Source: CADEEN01 sp963706685
GTDB lineage: Bacteria > Pseudomonadota > Gammaproteobacteria > Burkholderiales > Burkholderiaceae_C
Reading direction: 5' to 3'
Assembly (NCBI GenBank): GCA_963706685.1
Contig: CAVPMY010000005.1
Span: 744,001 to 808,000 of the forward strand
DNA length: 64,000 bases
Below, in pieces: positions 52,894 to 61,384 of this stretch. Each line of letters opens with the position of its first letter. Within the stretch, counting starts at the first letter, position 1. Position numbers and translations under genes: made by a program. Below the pieces are notes generated by a model. That model did no database searches, was not told the DNA's origin, and worked only from the letters and a program-made list of their open reading frames with translations.

Positions 52894-54012
52894 TCACCGC
52901 GCCAGCCGCCGGTACAGCGCCAGCATGGCGTCGGCCATGCGGTCGACCGTGAAGTCGGCGGCCCAGCGCGCCCGTCCGGCCTGCCCCAGCCGCTCTCGCA
53001 GGGATGCGTCGTCGAGCAACCGGCACAGGGCCCCGGCCAGCGCGCCTGCGTCGCGAACCGGCACCTTGAGACCGTTGACATCGTGCTGGTTAAGCCAGCC
53101 CAGGCCCGACCCCGGGATGTCCGTGGTAACGACCGGCAGGCCGCGCGCCATGGCTTCGAGCACCGCAATACCGTAGGCCTCGGCGCGCTCCGTCGAGGCC
53201 AGGCAGAACACCTGTGCCAGCGCGAACGCCGCCTCGACGTCGGGCGACGACAGGGGGCCGACGAACGCCATCCTGTCCGTCACGCCCGCTCGCTCGGCCA
53301 GCTCGCGATAGTGACCGAGTCGGGGCCCGCCGCCGCCGGCGACCACGACCACATCGTCCGGCAACTTGCGCGCGGCCTCGATCAGCACCTCCCAGCCCTT
53401 GTAGTAGGTCATGCGACCCAGCGAGAACACCATGCGCCGACCAGCCAGGCGCTCTCGCAGTCGCCTCAGCCGGTGGGCTTTCAAGGGTGCCGGCGCCGGC
53501 GCGCCGATCGGCACCACGGTCACTTTGTCTTGCCAGGGCCGCAGTGGCTCGGAACTTGCGGCATAGGTCGCGCTGGTCGCGACCACGGCATCGGCACGAG
53601 CCAGCAGCCATTGCTCCAGGGGGTGGTAGACATGCCGCGCCACGCGCTGTCGTACGACATCGCTGTGCCAGTGCAGAACCAGCCGGCCCGCCGGCCGCGC
53701 GCTGAACACCGCCAGCGCGGCCAACGGATCGGGCATGTGCACATGCACCACGTCGGCCCAATGCCGCCGCCGACGCAACTCGGTTGCCAGCCCGGGCGCC
53801 ATGGAGGTGGACAGCCACAGACCCAGCGACGGCACACGCGTCACGCGCGCGCCCAGGACGTCGCGCTCCTCGCTGCGCGCCCAGCGGGTGTGAGCGCACA
53901 GCACTTCGACCGTCACCCCGCGGTGCGCCAAGCCAGCCGTCAGGTCGCGCGCCACGGCCTCGATGCCTCCGAGCTCCGGCGGGTAGAACTTGCACAGCTG
54001 CAACACCTTCAT
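52894..54012 (-). CDS. GT4-type glycosyltransferase
   Basis: From ATG 54012 the protein has 372 residues. LQLCKFYPPELGGIEAVARDL is the classical N-terminus (given in part as FYPPELGGIE). VHVHMPDPLAAL, VVPIGAPAP, FSLGRMTYYKGWEVLIEA and STERAEAYGIAVLEAMARGLP follow. The E-x7-E motif is complete (EAYGIAVLE), so the enzyme should be active. The frame is open upstream to 54873 over the next gene, without similarity. It ends the leftward block and overlaps the upstream GT4 gene by four bases. Confidence 0.88.
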   Translation of the reverse strand: MKVLQLCKFYPPELGGIEAVARDLTAGLAHRGVTVEVLCAHTRWARSEERDVLGARVTRVPSLGLWLSTSMAPGLATELRRRRHWADVVHVHMPDPLAALAVFSARPAGRLVLHWHSDVVRQRVARHVYHPLEQWLLARADAVVATSATYAASSEPLRPWQDKVTVVPIGAPAPAPLKAHRLRRLRERLAGRRMVFSLGRMTYYKGWEVLIEAARKLPDDVVVVAGGGGPRLGHYRELAERAGVTDRMAFVGPLSSPDVEAAFALAQVFCLASTERAEAYGIAVLEAMARGLPVVTTDIPGSGLGWLNQHDVNGLKVPVRDAGALAGALCRLLDDASLRERLGQAGRARWAADFTVDRMADAMLALYRRLAR

Positions 54013-55097
54013 GGCCCGGCCCCGAGCGCACCGAGCAGTGCCTCGGCGGTGGCATCCCAGGGGAACTGCGCCGCGCGCTGCCGGCCGCGCTCGCGCCGGT
54101 CGTGCCGCAGCGCCGGGTCGTCGAGCAGGCGCTGCAGGGCGCCGGCGATGGCCTGCGGCGACAGCGGGTCGAAGTAGACCGCCGCGTCGCCGCAGACCTC
54201 GGACACGGCGGGAATCGCCGACGCGGCGACCGGGCAGCCACAGGCCATGGCCTCCAGGGGCGGCAAGCCGAAGCCTTCGTACCAGGACGGGAAGACGAAT
54301 GCCAGCGCGCGCTCGTAGAGCGCCTTCAGCGCCGCGTCGCTGACCGCGCCGATCTCCACCAGGCCCGGCACTGCGAGCGCGTCGGCAGGTCTGCCGAACA
54401 CGCGCGCATTGACGCCGCCGACCACGGCCAGCCGGACGTCCGCGCGTCCGAGCAACCGCCAGGCCTCGGCCAGGCGCGCCAGGTTCTTCGTCGGGTTGCG
54501 GCTGCCGACGGCGAGTACAAACGGCGTCTGGTCGAGCCCGTGCGCGGCCAGCAGCGACGCGTCGGCCACGACGGTGTCGAGGTGATGTGCGCCGCCGGGC
54601 GCGATGGTGAAGCGCTGGCGCGGCACCGAAAGCACTGCAGCCAGCCGGTCGCGCGAAAACGCCGACACGGTGACAAGGCAGGTGCTCGGGCGTTGCGACA
54701 GGCGGCGAAACAGCCATCGGTACCAGAGCGCGAAGGCCCGGGTGTAAGCCTGCGGCTGGTCGAAGGGCGCCGCATCGTGCATCACGCAGGCCTGCGCCGC
54801 GACATGCAGGGCCGGCGCCGAACCGGCGAGGTTGAGCAGCAGCCCACCCTGCGCGGCTCGCGGCAGCGCCCACTGCTCCCAGCCGTGCAGGCCCCCAGGG
54901 CCCGTCCAGGGCACATGGCGAACACCAATCGCCTGCAAGGCGGGCGCCTCGGTGCCCGGTGGCAGCAGCAGCGTCCAGTGCGCGGGCGATCGGCCCGCCG
55001 ACAACCTGGCGTCGAGCGCGCCGAGCGCATGGCGCGCGTAGCGCTGCACGCCCGTCGTGCGTTGCGCGCAGAACTTGCCGTTGACGTAGACCGTCAT
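54009..55097 (-). CDS. GT4-type glycosyltransferase
   Basis: From ATG 55097 the protein has 362 residues. The start VYVNGKFCAQRTTGVQRYAR is of the mannosyltransferase-like GT4 type (TGVQRYA motif). VMHDAAPF, LVTVSAFSRDRL, FVLAVGSRNPTKNLARL and FVFPSWYEGFGLPPLEAMACG follow, with a complete E-x7-E motif. It is cytosolic and should add a sugar during repeat-unit assembly. It overlaps both neighbours by four bases (ATGA). Confidence 0.88.
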   Translation of the reverse strand: MTVYVNGKFCAQRTTGVQRYARHALGALDARLSAGRSPAHWTLLLPPGTEAPALQAIGVRHVPWTGPGGLHGWEQWALPRAAQGGLLLNLAGSAPALHVAAQACVMHDAAPFDQPQAYTRAFALWYRWLFRRLSQRPSTCLVTVSAFSRDRLAAVLSVPRQRFTIAPGGAHHLDTVVADASLLAAHGLDQTPFVLAVGSRNPTKNLARLAEAWRLLGRADVRLAVVGGVNARVFGRPADALAVPGLVEIGAVSDAALKALYERALAFVFPSWYEGFGLPPLEAMACGCPVAASAIPAVSEVCGDAAVYFDPLSPQAIAGALQRLLDDPALRHDRRERGRQRAAQFPWDATAEALLGALGAGP

Positions 55098-56980
55098 CGA
55101 GGGCCCGCAGCGTACCCGGAGACGATCGCCGCCAGGGCCTGCCGAACCTGTTGCGGGTCGCGCTGTCCGGGCGAGCACAGGGCCTCGACGAAGCGGCCCG
55201 GCGTGATGGCCTCGCCGTTCAGGCGCGCCACGCGCAACTGCGGCAGCGCAGTGGGCAAGGTCGTGTCCGCATCGGCCAGCAGTTCCTCGTACAGCTTCTC
55301 GCCGGCCCGCAAGCCCGAGAACTCGATCTTGATCTCATCCTCGCTGTGCCCGGCCAGCCGAATCAGCTGCCGTGCCAGCTCGACGATCTTCACCGGCTCG
55401 CCCATGTCGAGCACCAGCACCTGGCCGCTCTCGCCGAGCGCCGCGGCCTGCAGCACCAGCCGCGCCGCCTCGGAGACGGTCATGAAGTAGCGAATGATGT
55501 CGGGATGGGTCACGGTGACCGGCCCGCCGTTGGCGATCTGCTGCTTGAACTTCGGGATCACGCTGCCCGAGCTGCCGAGCACGTTGCCGAAACGCACCGC
55601 CATGAAGCGCGTGCCGGCGTGCTCGGCGGCCAGCGACGAGATCACCATCTCGGCGGCGCGCTTGGTCGCGCCCATGACGCTGGTCGGGTTGACGGCCTTG
55701 TCGGTGCTGATGAGCACGAAGCGCTCGCAGCCCTGTTCGGCCGCCGCCAGCGCGGCGTGGTAGGTGCCGAGCAGGTTGTTGCGCAGGCACTGCCAGGCGT
55801 TGTCGTCCTCCTCCATCAGCGGCACATGCTTGAACGCTGCGGCATGGAAGACGACCTGCGGCCGGCAACGCGCAAACGTCGCGCGCACATGCTCGAGGTC
55901 CTTGACGTCGCCGATCAGCCGGGTCAGCGGCAGCGCCGGGAAGGACGAGGCCAGGTCCTGCTCGATCGTGTAGAGATTGAACTCGCTCAGCTCGTAGAGC
56001 ACCAGCCGCGCCGGGCCGTAGCGCGCCACCTGGCGGCACAGCGCGCTGCCGATGCTGCCGCCGGCGCCGGTGATCAGCACCGTCTTGCCGCGCAGCACCG
56101 CGTCGATGCCGGCCTCGTCGAGCAGCACCGGCTCGCGGCCAAGCAGGTCCTCGGGTTCGATGTCGCGCACGCGGCTGACCGGCGCGCCCGATTGCAGCTC
56201 TTCCGCACTCGGCACCGTCAGCACCGGCAGGCCGGTCGATGCCGCTTGTTCGAACACGGCGCGGCGCTGGCTGCCGCGCAGCGACGGCAAGGCAATGATG
56301 ACGTGCGTCGCGGCGCCGCGGACACGGTCGTGGGTGATCGCCGCGAGCGGCCCCAGCACCGGCACACCGGCAATGCGCGCGCCGTGCTTGGCTTTGTCAT
56401 CGTCGAGCAGACCCAACACCGTCCAGCCCTGGCGATGGATGCCGGCCAGCAGGCGGCGCCCCGCCTCGCCGGCGCCCAGCACCAGCGCACGGCGCACGTC
56501 GGACTCGCCGCCGCTGATGCGCCGCCGCGCGTGCTCGTAGAGCATGCGGTAGAGCACGCGCACCATGCACACCGCCATCAGGACGACGATCGGGTGCAGC
56601 GCCAGCACGGCACGCGGCACCTGGACCAGACCGAGGCCCATCACGGCCACCATGCTGACGAGCCCCGCGATGGCGCAGGCCAGGGTCAGGCGGCTGACCT
56701 CGCCGAAACCGGAGAAGCGCCACATGCTCTGCGGCACCCGCAGCGCGGCGAAGGTGAGCAGATAGACCGCGACCACGCCCAGCATCACCCAGGGGTCGTA
56801 ACCCGGCCGCGCGGCGAGCCAGCGCTCGAAGCCCAAGCGGAACAGGTAGGTGACGTTCCAGGCCAGCGCCACCATCGCGCCGTCGATGAGCAGCGACAGG
56901 GCCTCGCGGTGTGGCCGCAGGCGCGCCAGCGCGCGGTCGATGCGGTGCCACACGCTGGCGGTGTCGTGCGGCTTCGTCAT
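55094..56980 (-). CDS. Membrane-bound UDP-GlcNAc 4,6-dehydratase (WbpM/CapD/FlaA1 family)
   Basis: From ATG 56980 the protein has 628 residues. Four to five membrane segments occupy about 30-150. A first Rossmann-like region begins at RRALVLGAGEAGRRL, and the catalytic domain at VLITGAGGSIGSALCRQ. The family-specific ISTDKAVNPTSVMGATKRAAE has Met in place of the usual Tyr, giving the Ser-Met-Lys form of WbpM-type dehydratases. The product, a UDP-4-keto-6-deoxy sugar, would feed the DegT aminotransferases or make FucNAc/QuiNAc, which fits the WbuB-like transferase nearby. Overlaps of four bases occur on both sides. Confidence 0.92.
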   Translation of the reverse strand: MTKPHDTASVWHRIDRALARLRPHREALSLLIDGAMVALAWNVTYLFRLGFERWLAARPGYDPWVMLGVVAVYLLTFAALRVPQSMWRFSGFGEVSRLTLACAIAGLVSMVAVMGLGLVQVPRAVLALHPIVVLMAVCMVRVLYRMLYEHARRRISGGESDVRRALVLGAGEAGRRLLAGIHRQGWTVLGLLDDDKAKHGARIAGVPVLGPLAAITHDRVRGAATHVIIALPSLRGSQRRAVFEQAASTGLPVLTVPSAEELQSGAPVSRVRDIEPEDLLGREPVLLDEAGIDAVLRGKTVLITGAGGSIGSALCRQVARYGPARLVLYELSEFNLYTIEQDLASSFPALPLTRLIGDVKDLEHVRATFARCRPQVVFHAAAFKHVPLMEEDDNAWQCLRNNLLGTYHAALAAAEQGCERFVLISTDKAVNPTSVMGATKRAAEMVISSLAAEHAGTRFMAVRFGNVLGSSGSVIPKFKQQIANGGPVTVTHPDIIRYFMTVSEAARLVLQAAALGESGQVLVLDMGEPVKIVELARQLIRLAGHSEDEIKIEFSGLRAGEKLYEELLADADTTLPTALPQLRVARLNGEAITPGRFVEALCSPGQRDPQQVRQALAAIVSGYAAGPR

Positions 56981-57591
56981 GCAGCGCCCTTGGTCGCGCG
57001 CCGCCACAGGGCCGCCAGCGTACTGCCGATCACGCGCATGTCGGTGGCCAGGGTGGCGCGGTCGGCATAGGCCACCGCTTCGCGCAGCTTGTGCGGCAGG
57101 ATGACGTCGATGTACTCGCGCTCCGGGTCGGCGGCCCGGGCCAGCAGCGCGGACTCGTCGGCAAAGGCCAGCGATACCGGATCGGTGATGCCCGGGCGCA
57201 GCGACAGCACCTTGTCGCGCAGCGCCGGTGGGTACAGCGCGACGTACTTCGGCACCTCGGGCCGCGGACCGACCAGGCTCATGTCGCCGGCCAGCACGTC
57301 GAACAGCTGCGGCAGTTCGTCGAGCTTGCTGCGGCGCAGCCAGCGGCCGGCGCGGGTGATGCGCGCATCGTCGCCGACGGTGATCGGCGGGCCTTGCGTC
57401 GGCGCGTCGGCGACCATGGTGCGGAACTTGTGGATGCGAAACACCTTGCCGCCGCGGCCGACACGCTCCTGGCGAAACAACACCGGGCCGCGCGAATCGA
57501 ACGTGATCGCCAGCGCGGCCAGCAGCATCAACGGCGACAACAGCAACAACGCCAGCGACGCCACCACCAGATCGAACAAACGCTTGCCCAT
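56977..57591 (-). CDS. Initiating sugar-phosphate transferase (PglC/WcaJ bacterial sugar transferase)
   Basis: The 204-residue protein has one N-terminal hydrophobic re-entrant segment (about 9-30) and the monotopic phosphoglycosyltransferase core: GPVLFRQERVGRGG, FRIHKFRTM, KLDELPQLFDVLAGDMSLVGPRPE. The short length is PglC-like, without the N-terminal membrane bundle of WcaJ. It would place a sugar 1-phosphate (possibly the WbpM product) on undecaprenyl phosphate. It is a second initiating enzyme in the window besides the WecA-like one. Its 5' end overlaps the DegT gene by 64 bases as read. Confidence 0.92.
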   Translation of the reverse strand: MGKRLFDLVVASLALLLLSPLMLLAALAITFDSRGPVLFRQERVGRGGKVFRIHKFRTMVADAPTQGPPITVGDDARITRAGRWLRRSKLDELPQLFDVLAGDMSLVGPRPEVPKYVALYPPALRDKVLSLRPGITDPVSLAFADESALLARAADPEREYIDVILPHKLREAVAYADRATLATDMRVIGSTLAALWRRATKGAA

Positions 57592-58763
57592 CCGCGTCGC
57601 ACTACGGCTTCACAGGCCGCGCCCACGGCCTCGACGACGCGCTGCACGTCGGCGTCGCTCATGCGCGTGTAGATCGGCAGGCTGACCAGGCGTTCATAGG
57701 CCCGTTGGCTGACCGGGAACTGCTCGGCGCGCAGCCCGTAGCGCTCGCGCCAGTACGGGTGCTGGTGCAGCGGGATGTAGTGCACGCTGCAGCCGATGCC
57801 GGCGGCGAACAGGCGTTCGATGAAGACGTCGCGGCCGACATTCGCCGCGTCTGCAAGCCGAAGCGCATACAGGTGCCAGGCGTGTTGCTCGCCCCGCGGC
57901 GGACCGGGCGGCGTCAGCACCGGCAGGGCCGCGAAGGCCAGGTCGTACTGGCGCGCGATCTGCGCACGCCGCGCCGCAAAGGCGCGGGCCTTGGCGAGCT
58001 GGTGCAGGCCGATCGCCGCGGCGATGTCGGTCAGGTTGTACTTGAAGCCGGGCGCGACGATTTCGTATTGCCAGCTGGGAGCGGTCGACGCGAAGCGATC
58101 GAAGGCGTCGCGGCTCATGCCGTGCAGCCGCATCACCCGCGCCCGCCGCGCCAGGGCCGTGTCACGCGTCACCAGCATGCCGCCCTCGCCGGTGGTGATG
58201 GTCTTGTTGGCATAGAAGCTGAAGACGCAGGCGTCGCTGCCCAGGGTGCCGACGAGCGCGCCGGCGCTCGTCGTCGGCAGCGCGTGCGCGGCATCTTCGA
58301 CGACCTTCAGGCCATGGCGTTGCGCGATCGCCAGGATCGCCGGCATGTCGGCAGCCAGCCCGCCATAGTGCACGGGCACGATGGCCTTGGTGCGCGGCGT
58401 GATCGCGGCTTCGATCAGCCGCGGATCGATGTTGAGCGTCGCCGCATCGATGTCGACCAGCCTGACATCGGCGCCCAGGTAGCGCACGACCTCTGCCGTC
58501 GCGGTGAAGGTGTGCGTGGTCGTGATGACCTCGTCGCCGGGGCCGATGCCCAGCGCCTCCAGCGCCAGGTGCAGGCCGGCGGTGGCCGAGCTGACGGCGA
58601 TGGACTCGATCGCCGGATCGCCCAGGAAGGCCGTGAAGGCGGCTTCGAAGCGCTTGGCCTTCGGCCCGGTGGTGATCCATCCGGACTTGAGCGTGTCCAC
58701 CACCTCGGCGATCTCTTCGTCGCCGATGTCGGGCAGGGCAAAGGGCAGGAAGGGTCGGCTCAT
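57528..58763 (-). CDS. DegT/DnrJ/EryC1 sugar aminotransferase
   Basis: The 411-residue protein has KSGWITTGPKAKRFE, the PLP-contact SSATAGLHLAL, HYGGLAADM, EDAAHALPT and the Schiff-base Lys in SFYANKTITTGEGG. These are typical of PLP enzymes that aminate UDP-4-keto (or 3-keto) sugars; the WbpM-like product encoded next to it is a likely substrate. The last 25-odd residues (WASVCSIWWWRRWRCCCC region) are not family-like and overlap the next gene by 64 bases. If one base is extra near 57605, a TAG at 57602-57604 would end the protein at about 384 residues, the usual size. Confidence 0.9.
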   Translation of the reverse strand: MSRPFLPFALPDIGDEEIAEVVDTLKSGWITTGPKAKRFEAAFTAFLGDPAIESIAVSSATAGLHLALEALGIGPGDEVITTTHTFTATAEVVRYLGADVRLVDIDAATLNIDPRLIEAAITPRTKAIVPVHYGGLAADMPAILAIAQRHGLKVVEDAAHALPTTSAGALVGTLGSDACVFSFYANKTITTGEGGMLVTRDTALARRARVMRLHGMSRDAFDRFASTAPSWQYEIVAPGFKYNLTDIAAAIGLHQLAKARAFAARRAQIARQYDLAFAALPVLTPPGPPRGEQHAWHLYALRLADAANVGRDVFIERLFAAGIGCSVHYIPLHQHPYWRERYGLRAEQFPVSQRAYERLVSLPIYTRMSDADVQRVVEAVGAACEAVVRRGWASVCSIWWWRRWRCCCCRR

Positions 58764-59482
58764 CGCAAGGGCTTGCCGATCCACGCCAGCACATGCGTGC
58801 GCAGCAGCGGAACGGCGTTGAACAGGGTGTATGCGGCCGGGTGAAGTCGACACACGGTGCGCGCAATGGGCGGCGCCAGGGTGACCCGGCGCATGCGCAT
58901 TGTCCCCTGCGCGAAGAGCTCGCGCACCCGCTGGGGCGGCACGCCGCGCACGTCGGCGTTGCGCGGGTTGTCGTAGATGAAGTCGTACCACAGCACGCCG
59001 CCGCCCGGCTTCACCCAGCGCCACATCGCGTCGGCCAGCCGCTGCTGCGTGCCGTCGTCGAGCAGCGACGAAAAGACCGTGGACACATAGACGACATCGA
59101 CACTGGCCTCGGCCACGGCGGCAACGGTGGCGTCGCCCGTGTCCACACGCACGCTGGCGGGCAGCACCTGACGCGCCTGTTTCACCCGCTCGCCCAGCAA
59201 GTCGATGCCCGCCAGGTGTTGCGGCGCAAAGCCCAGGCGCAGCAGCTCGAGCAGGTTGCCGCCGCTGCCGCAGCCGACCTCGAACAGGCGGATCGCAGCC
59301 AGGTCCGACCAACCCAGCGCGTCGAAGAGCTGCAGCATGGCGCGCTGGCGCTCCTGCAGCGTCTGCCACACGTCGGGCCGCAGCGGGCTGTAGCGGTCGG
59401 CCAGTCCGGCGCGACGCCCATAGCGCTCGGCCACGGCCTGCAACTCGGGGTCGATGTTGTGCGGCGGCTGCGGCGGGGTCAT
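58760..59482 (-). CDS. Class I SAM-dependent methyltransferase
   Basis: From ATG 59482 the protein has 240 residues. RLFEVGCGSGGNLLELLRLGF is the SAM-binding motif I (key residues VGCGSGG), followed by GIDLLGERVKQAR, VYVSTVFSSLLDD and KPGGGVLWYDFIYDNPRN. The SYSPLRPDVWQTLQERQRAML-type N-terminus recurs in methyltransferases of polysaccharide clusters. It probably methylates a sugar or a lipid-linked intermediate. It overlaps the upstream GT gene stop and the downstream DegT start by four bases each. Confidence 0.82.
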   Translation of the reverse strand: MTPPQPPHNIDPELQAVAERYGRRAGLADRYSPLRPDVWQTLQERQRAMLQLFDALGWSDLAAIRLFEVGCGSGGNLLELLRLGFAPQHLAGIDLLGERVKQARQVLPASVRVDTGDATVAAVAEASVDVVYVSTVFSSLLDDGTQQRLADAMWRWVKPGGGVLWYDFIYDNPRNADVRGVPPQRVRELFAQGTMRMRRVTLAPPIARTVCRLHPAAYTLFNAVPLLRTHVLAWIGKPLR

Positions 59483-60699
59483 GCCTGCAGCGCCTCGACA
59501 AAGCGCCGCGCCAGCAGCGGCCACAGGTGGTGCGCCTGCACGAACGCCCGGCCGCGCTCGCCCATCGCGCGCCGCTCGGCGAGCGGCAGCGCTGAGCAGG
59601 CGCTGCAGGCCCTCGACCACCGCCGGCGCCGATTCGGGCACGACGGTCAGGCCGCAGCCGCTCTCGGCCACCGGGTCGTTGCCGGCTTCGACGCCATGCA
59701 GCACCACGCAGCCGGCCATCATGTAGTCCATCAGCTTGTTCGGCGCGATGCCGAAGCGGTAGATCGGCGACGCGCTGCCAGCCGATGTAGGCGACATCGA
59801 TCGCGGCCAGGAACGACGGGATCTGCGCCTTCGGGATCGGCGCCAGCAGTCGCACATGGGCCAGCCCGTCGTCGGCGATGCGCCGCGCCAGGCGCTCACG
59901 CTCCAGTCCGTCGCCGACCAGCACGACGCCCACCGGCGCGTCGCGCAATTGCTCCGCCGCGTCGAGCAGCGTGTCCAGCGCGTTGGGCAGGCCCATCGAC
60001 CCGGCGTAGCCGAGGACCGCCCTGCCCTGCTGTCGCAGCGCGGTGATCGCCTCGGTGACGTCCGGCCGCAACGGCGCGGGCGCGCTTGCCCAGTCTTCCG
60101 GCGCGATGCCGTTGGGCACGATATGCAGCTTGTGCAGGTCGAGGCCGCGCGAGGCCATGTACTCGCTCACCTTGGGCAGCATCGACACCACCACATCGGC
60201 GTCGCGGTAGGCGTCGGCCTCGGCCTGGGCGCACAGGCGGATGAACGGGTGCGAGGCCGACATGCCGGACAGTTCGATCGGCGACAGCGGCCACAGGTCG
60301 TGCACCTCGAAGACGAGCCGGGCCCGTGCCAGCCGCGCGATGCGGCGCGCGACCCAGATGTCCATCGGGTAGGTGCTCGAGGCGATCACCGCGTCGGGAC
60401 GGAAGTCACGCGCAAGACGTTTGGCCTGCAGCCACAGCCGGCCCAGGAAGACCGCGATGTTCCACGCCCGGCCGACGCCGTTGCCGGCGTAGGACGGCGT
60501 CGCCAGCCAGCGGTAGGCGATGCCGTCGACGGTCTCGTCGCCGGGCACGGGCTGGCGCGCAGCGCACATGCGAAAACGATGCGCCGACGATCAGCACCCG
60601 GTGGCCGGCGCGCACCCATTCGCGCGCCAGGTGGTAGGGCCGGAACTCCATGCCCAGCGCCGGACTGCCGGCATAGTGGTTGACCAGCAGGATGTTCAC
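59479..60699 (-). pseudogene. WbuB-like GT4 glycosyltransferase with three apparent frameshifts
   Basis: The gene starts at GTG 60699 (NILLVNHYAGSPALGMEFRPY) and its true end is TGA 59481-59479 (LARRFVEALQA). In between, the family sequence is spread over three frames. The switches are near 60561 (HVR to QPVPGDETVDGIAYRW), near 59771 (AYIGWQR to SPIYRFGIAPNKL) and near 59590 (VEGLQRLLS to LPLAERRAMG). Each switch is repaired by removing one base; the repaired protein would have 405 residues. The N-terminus and GNGVGRAWN stretch resemble WbuB, the L-fucosamine transferase of O-antigen loci. Three identical-type shifts in one gene suggest assembly error or real decay. Confidence 0.85.
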
Positions 60700-60709
60700 G
60701 CCACAGCCA

Positions 60710-61384
60710 TCAGACCGCGGCGGCCTGCACGATCAGGGTCTCGCGCCAGCGCGGCACCCGGCCCAGCAGCCGCGCCGCGAGGGCGCCGCGCCAGGTGCAG
60801 AAATCGCCGTGGCAGAGCTCGACCTGTGTCGGCCGGTAGCCGGCATCGACCAGGACCTTGCACAGCGTGAACGGCGAGAACCAGAAACGGTGGTCGGTGT
60901 TGACGCACTCGCCGCCGGGCAAGGCATTGCGCCAGCGAAAGACATTGGGCGTGGCGATCACCAGCCGCTCGAAGCGGTACTGGCGCAGGCCGCGCAGGAA
61001 GCTGACGGGGTCGCCCACATGCTCGATGACATCGGGCGCCAGGCAGAGGTCGAAGTCTTGCGCCGGCACCTCGGCCGGTCCATAGACCTCGGCAAACCCG
61101 AGCTTGCGCAGTTGCTGTATGCCGCTGGCGTTGCTGTCGACGCCGACGCAGGCCGATGCCACGTCGCACAGGTTCTTGTGCAAATAGATGCCGCGGGCGA
61201 TCTTGTCGGCGACCAAGGGCGCGTGGTCGCAGCAGCCCATGTGCAGCACGCGCCGGTCCCGCGCCAGTTCGACCAGCCGGTCGACGCGCCGCAACGCGGG
61301 ACCGCGGTTGCCGAGGTCGAAATGCGCGCCTGCGGAAAAACGTTCGCCGCGCAGGTACGCCAGCGTGGTCTCACTGAGGTCCAT
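60710..61384 (-). CDS. Class I SAM-dependent methyltransferase
   Basis: From ATG 61384 the protein has 224 residues. RRVLHMGCCDHAPL replaces the usual VLDxGCG motif I with an unusual Cys pair. CVGVDSNASGIQQLRKLGF and LCLAPDVIEHVGDP are the next motifs. The family occurs in glycan loci, where targets are mostly unproven. The ATG shares one base with the upstream GT4 stop (TGATG), and the WbuB-like gene begins ten bases after its stop. Confidence 0.8.
   Translation of the reverse strand: MDLSETTLAYLRGERFSAGAHFDLGNRGPALRRVDRLVELARDRRVLHMGCCDHAPLVADKIARGIYLHKNLCDVASACVGVDSNASGIQQLRKLGFAEVYGPAEVPAQDFDLCLAPDVIEHVGDPVSFLRGLRQYRFERLVIATPNVFRWRNALPGGECVNTDHRFWFSPFTLCKVLVDAGYRPTQVELCHGDFCTWRGALAARLLGRVPRWRETLIVQAAAV

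Noticed and set aside
55151..57070. 639-codon open frame antisense to the WbpM-like gene
   Set aside because: It is His/Arg/Gln-rich shadow sequence; the minus strand encodes a full dehydratase.
57528..60569. A single 1013-codon fusion of GT4 and DegT aminotransferase
   Set aside because: The middle part has no family similarity. The apparent fusion arises because the frameshifted GT4 frame runs on through the methyltransferase gene into DegT.
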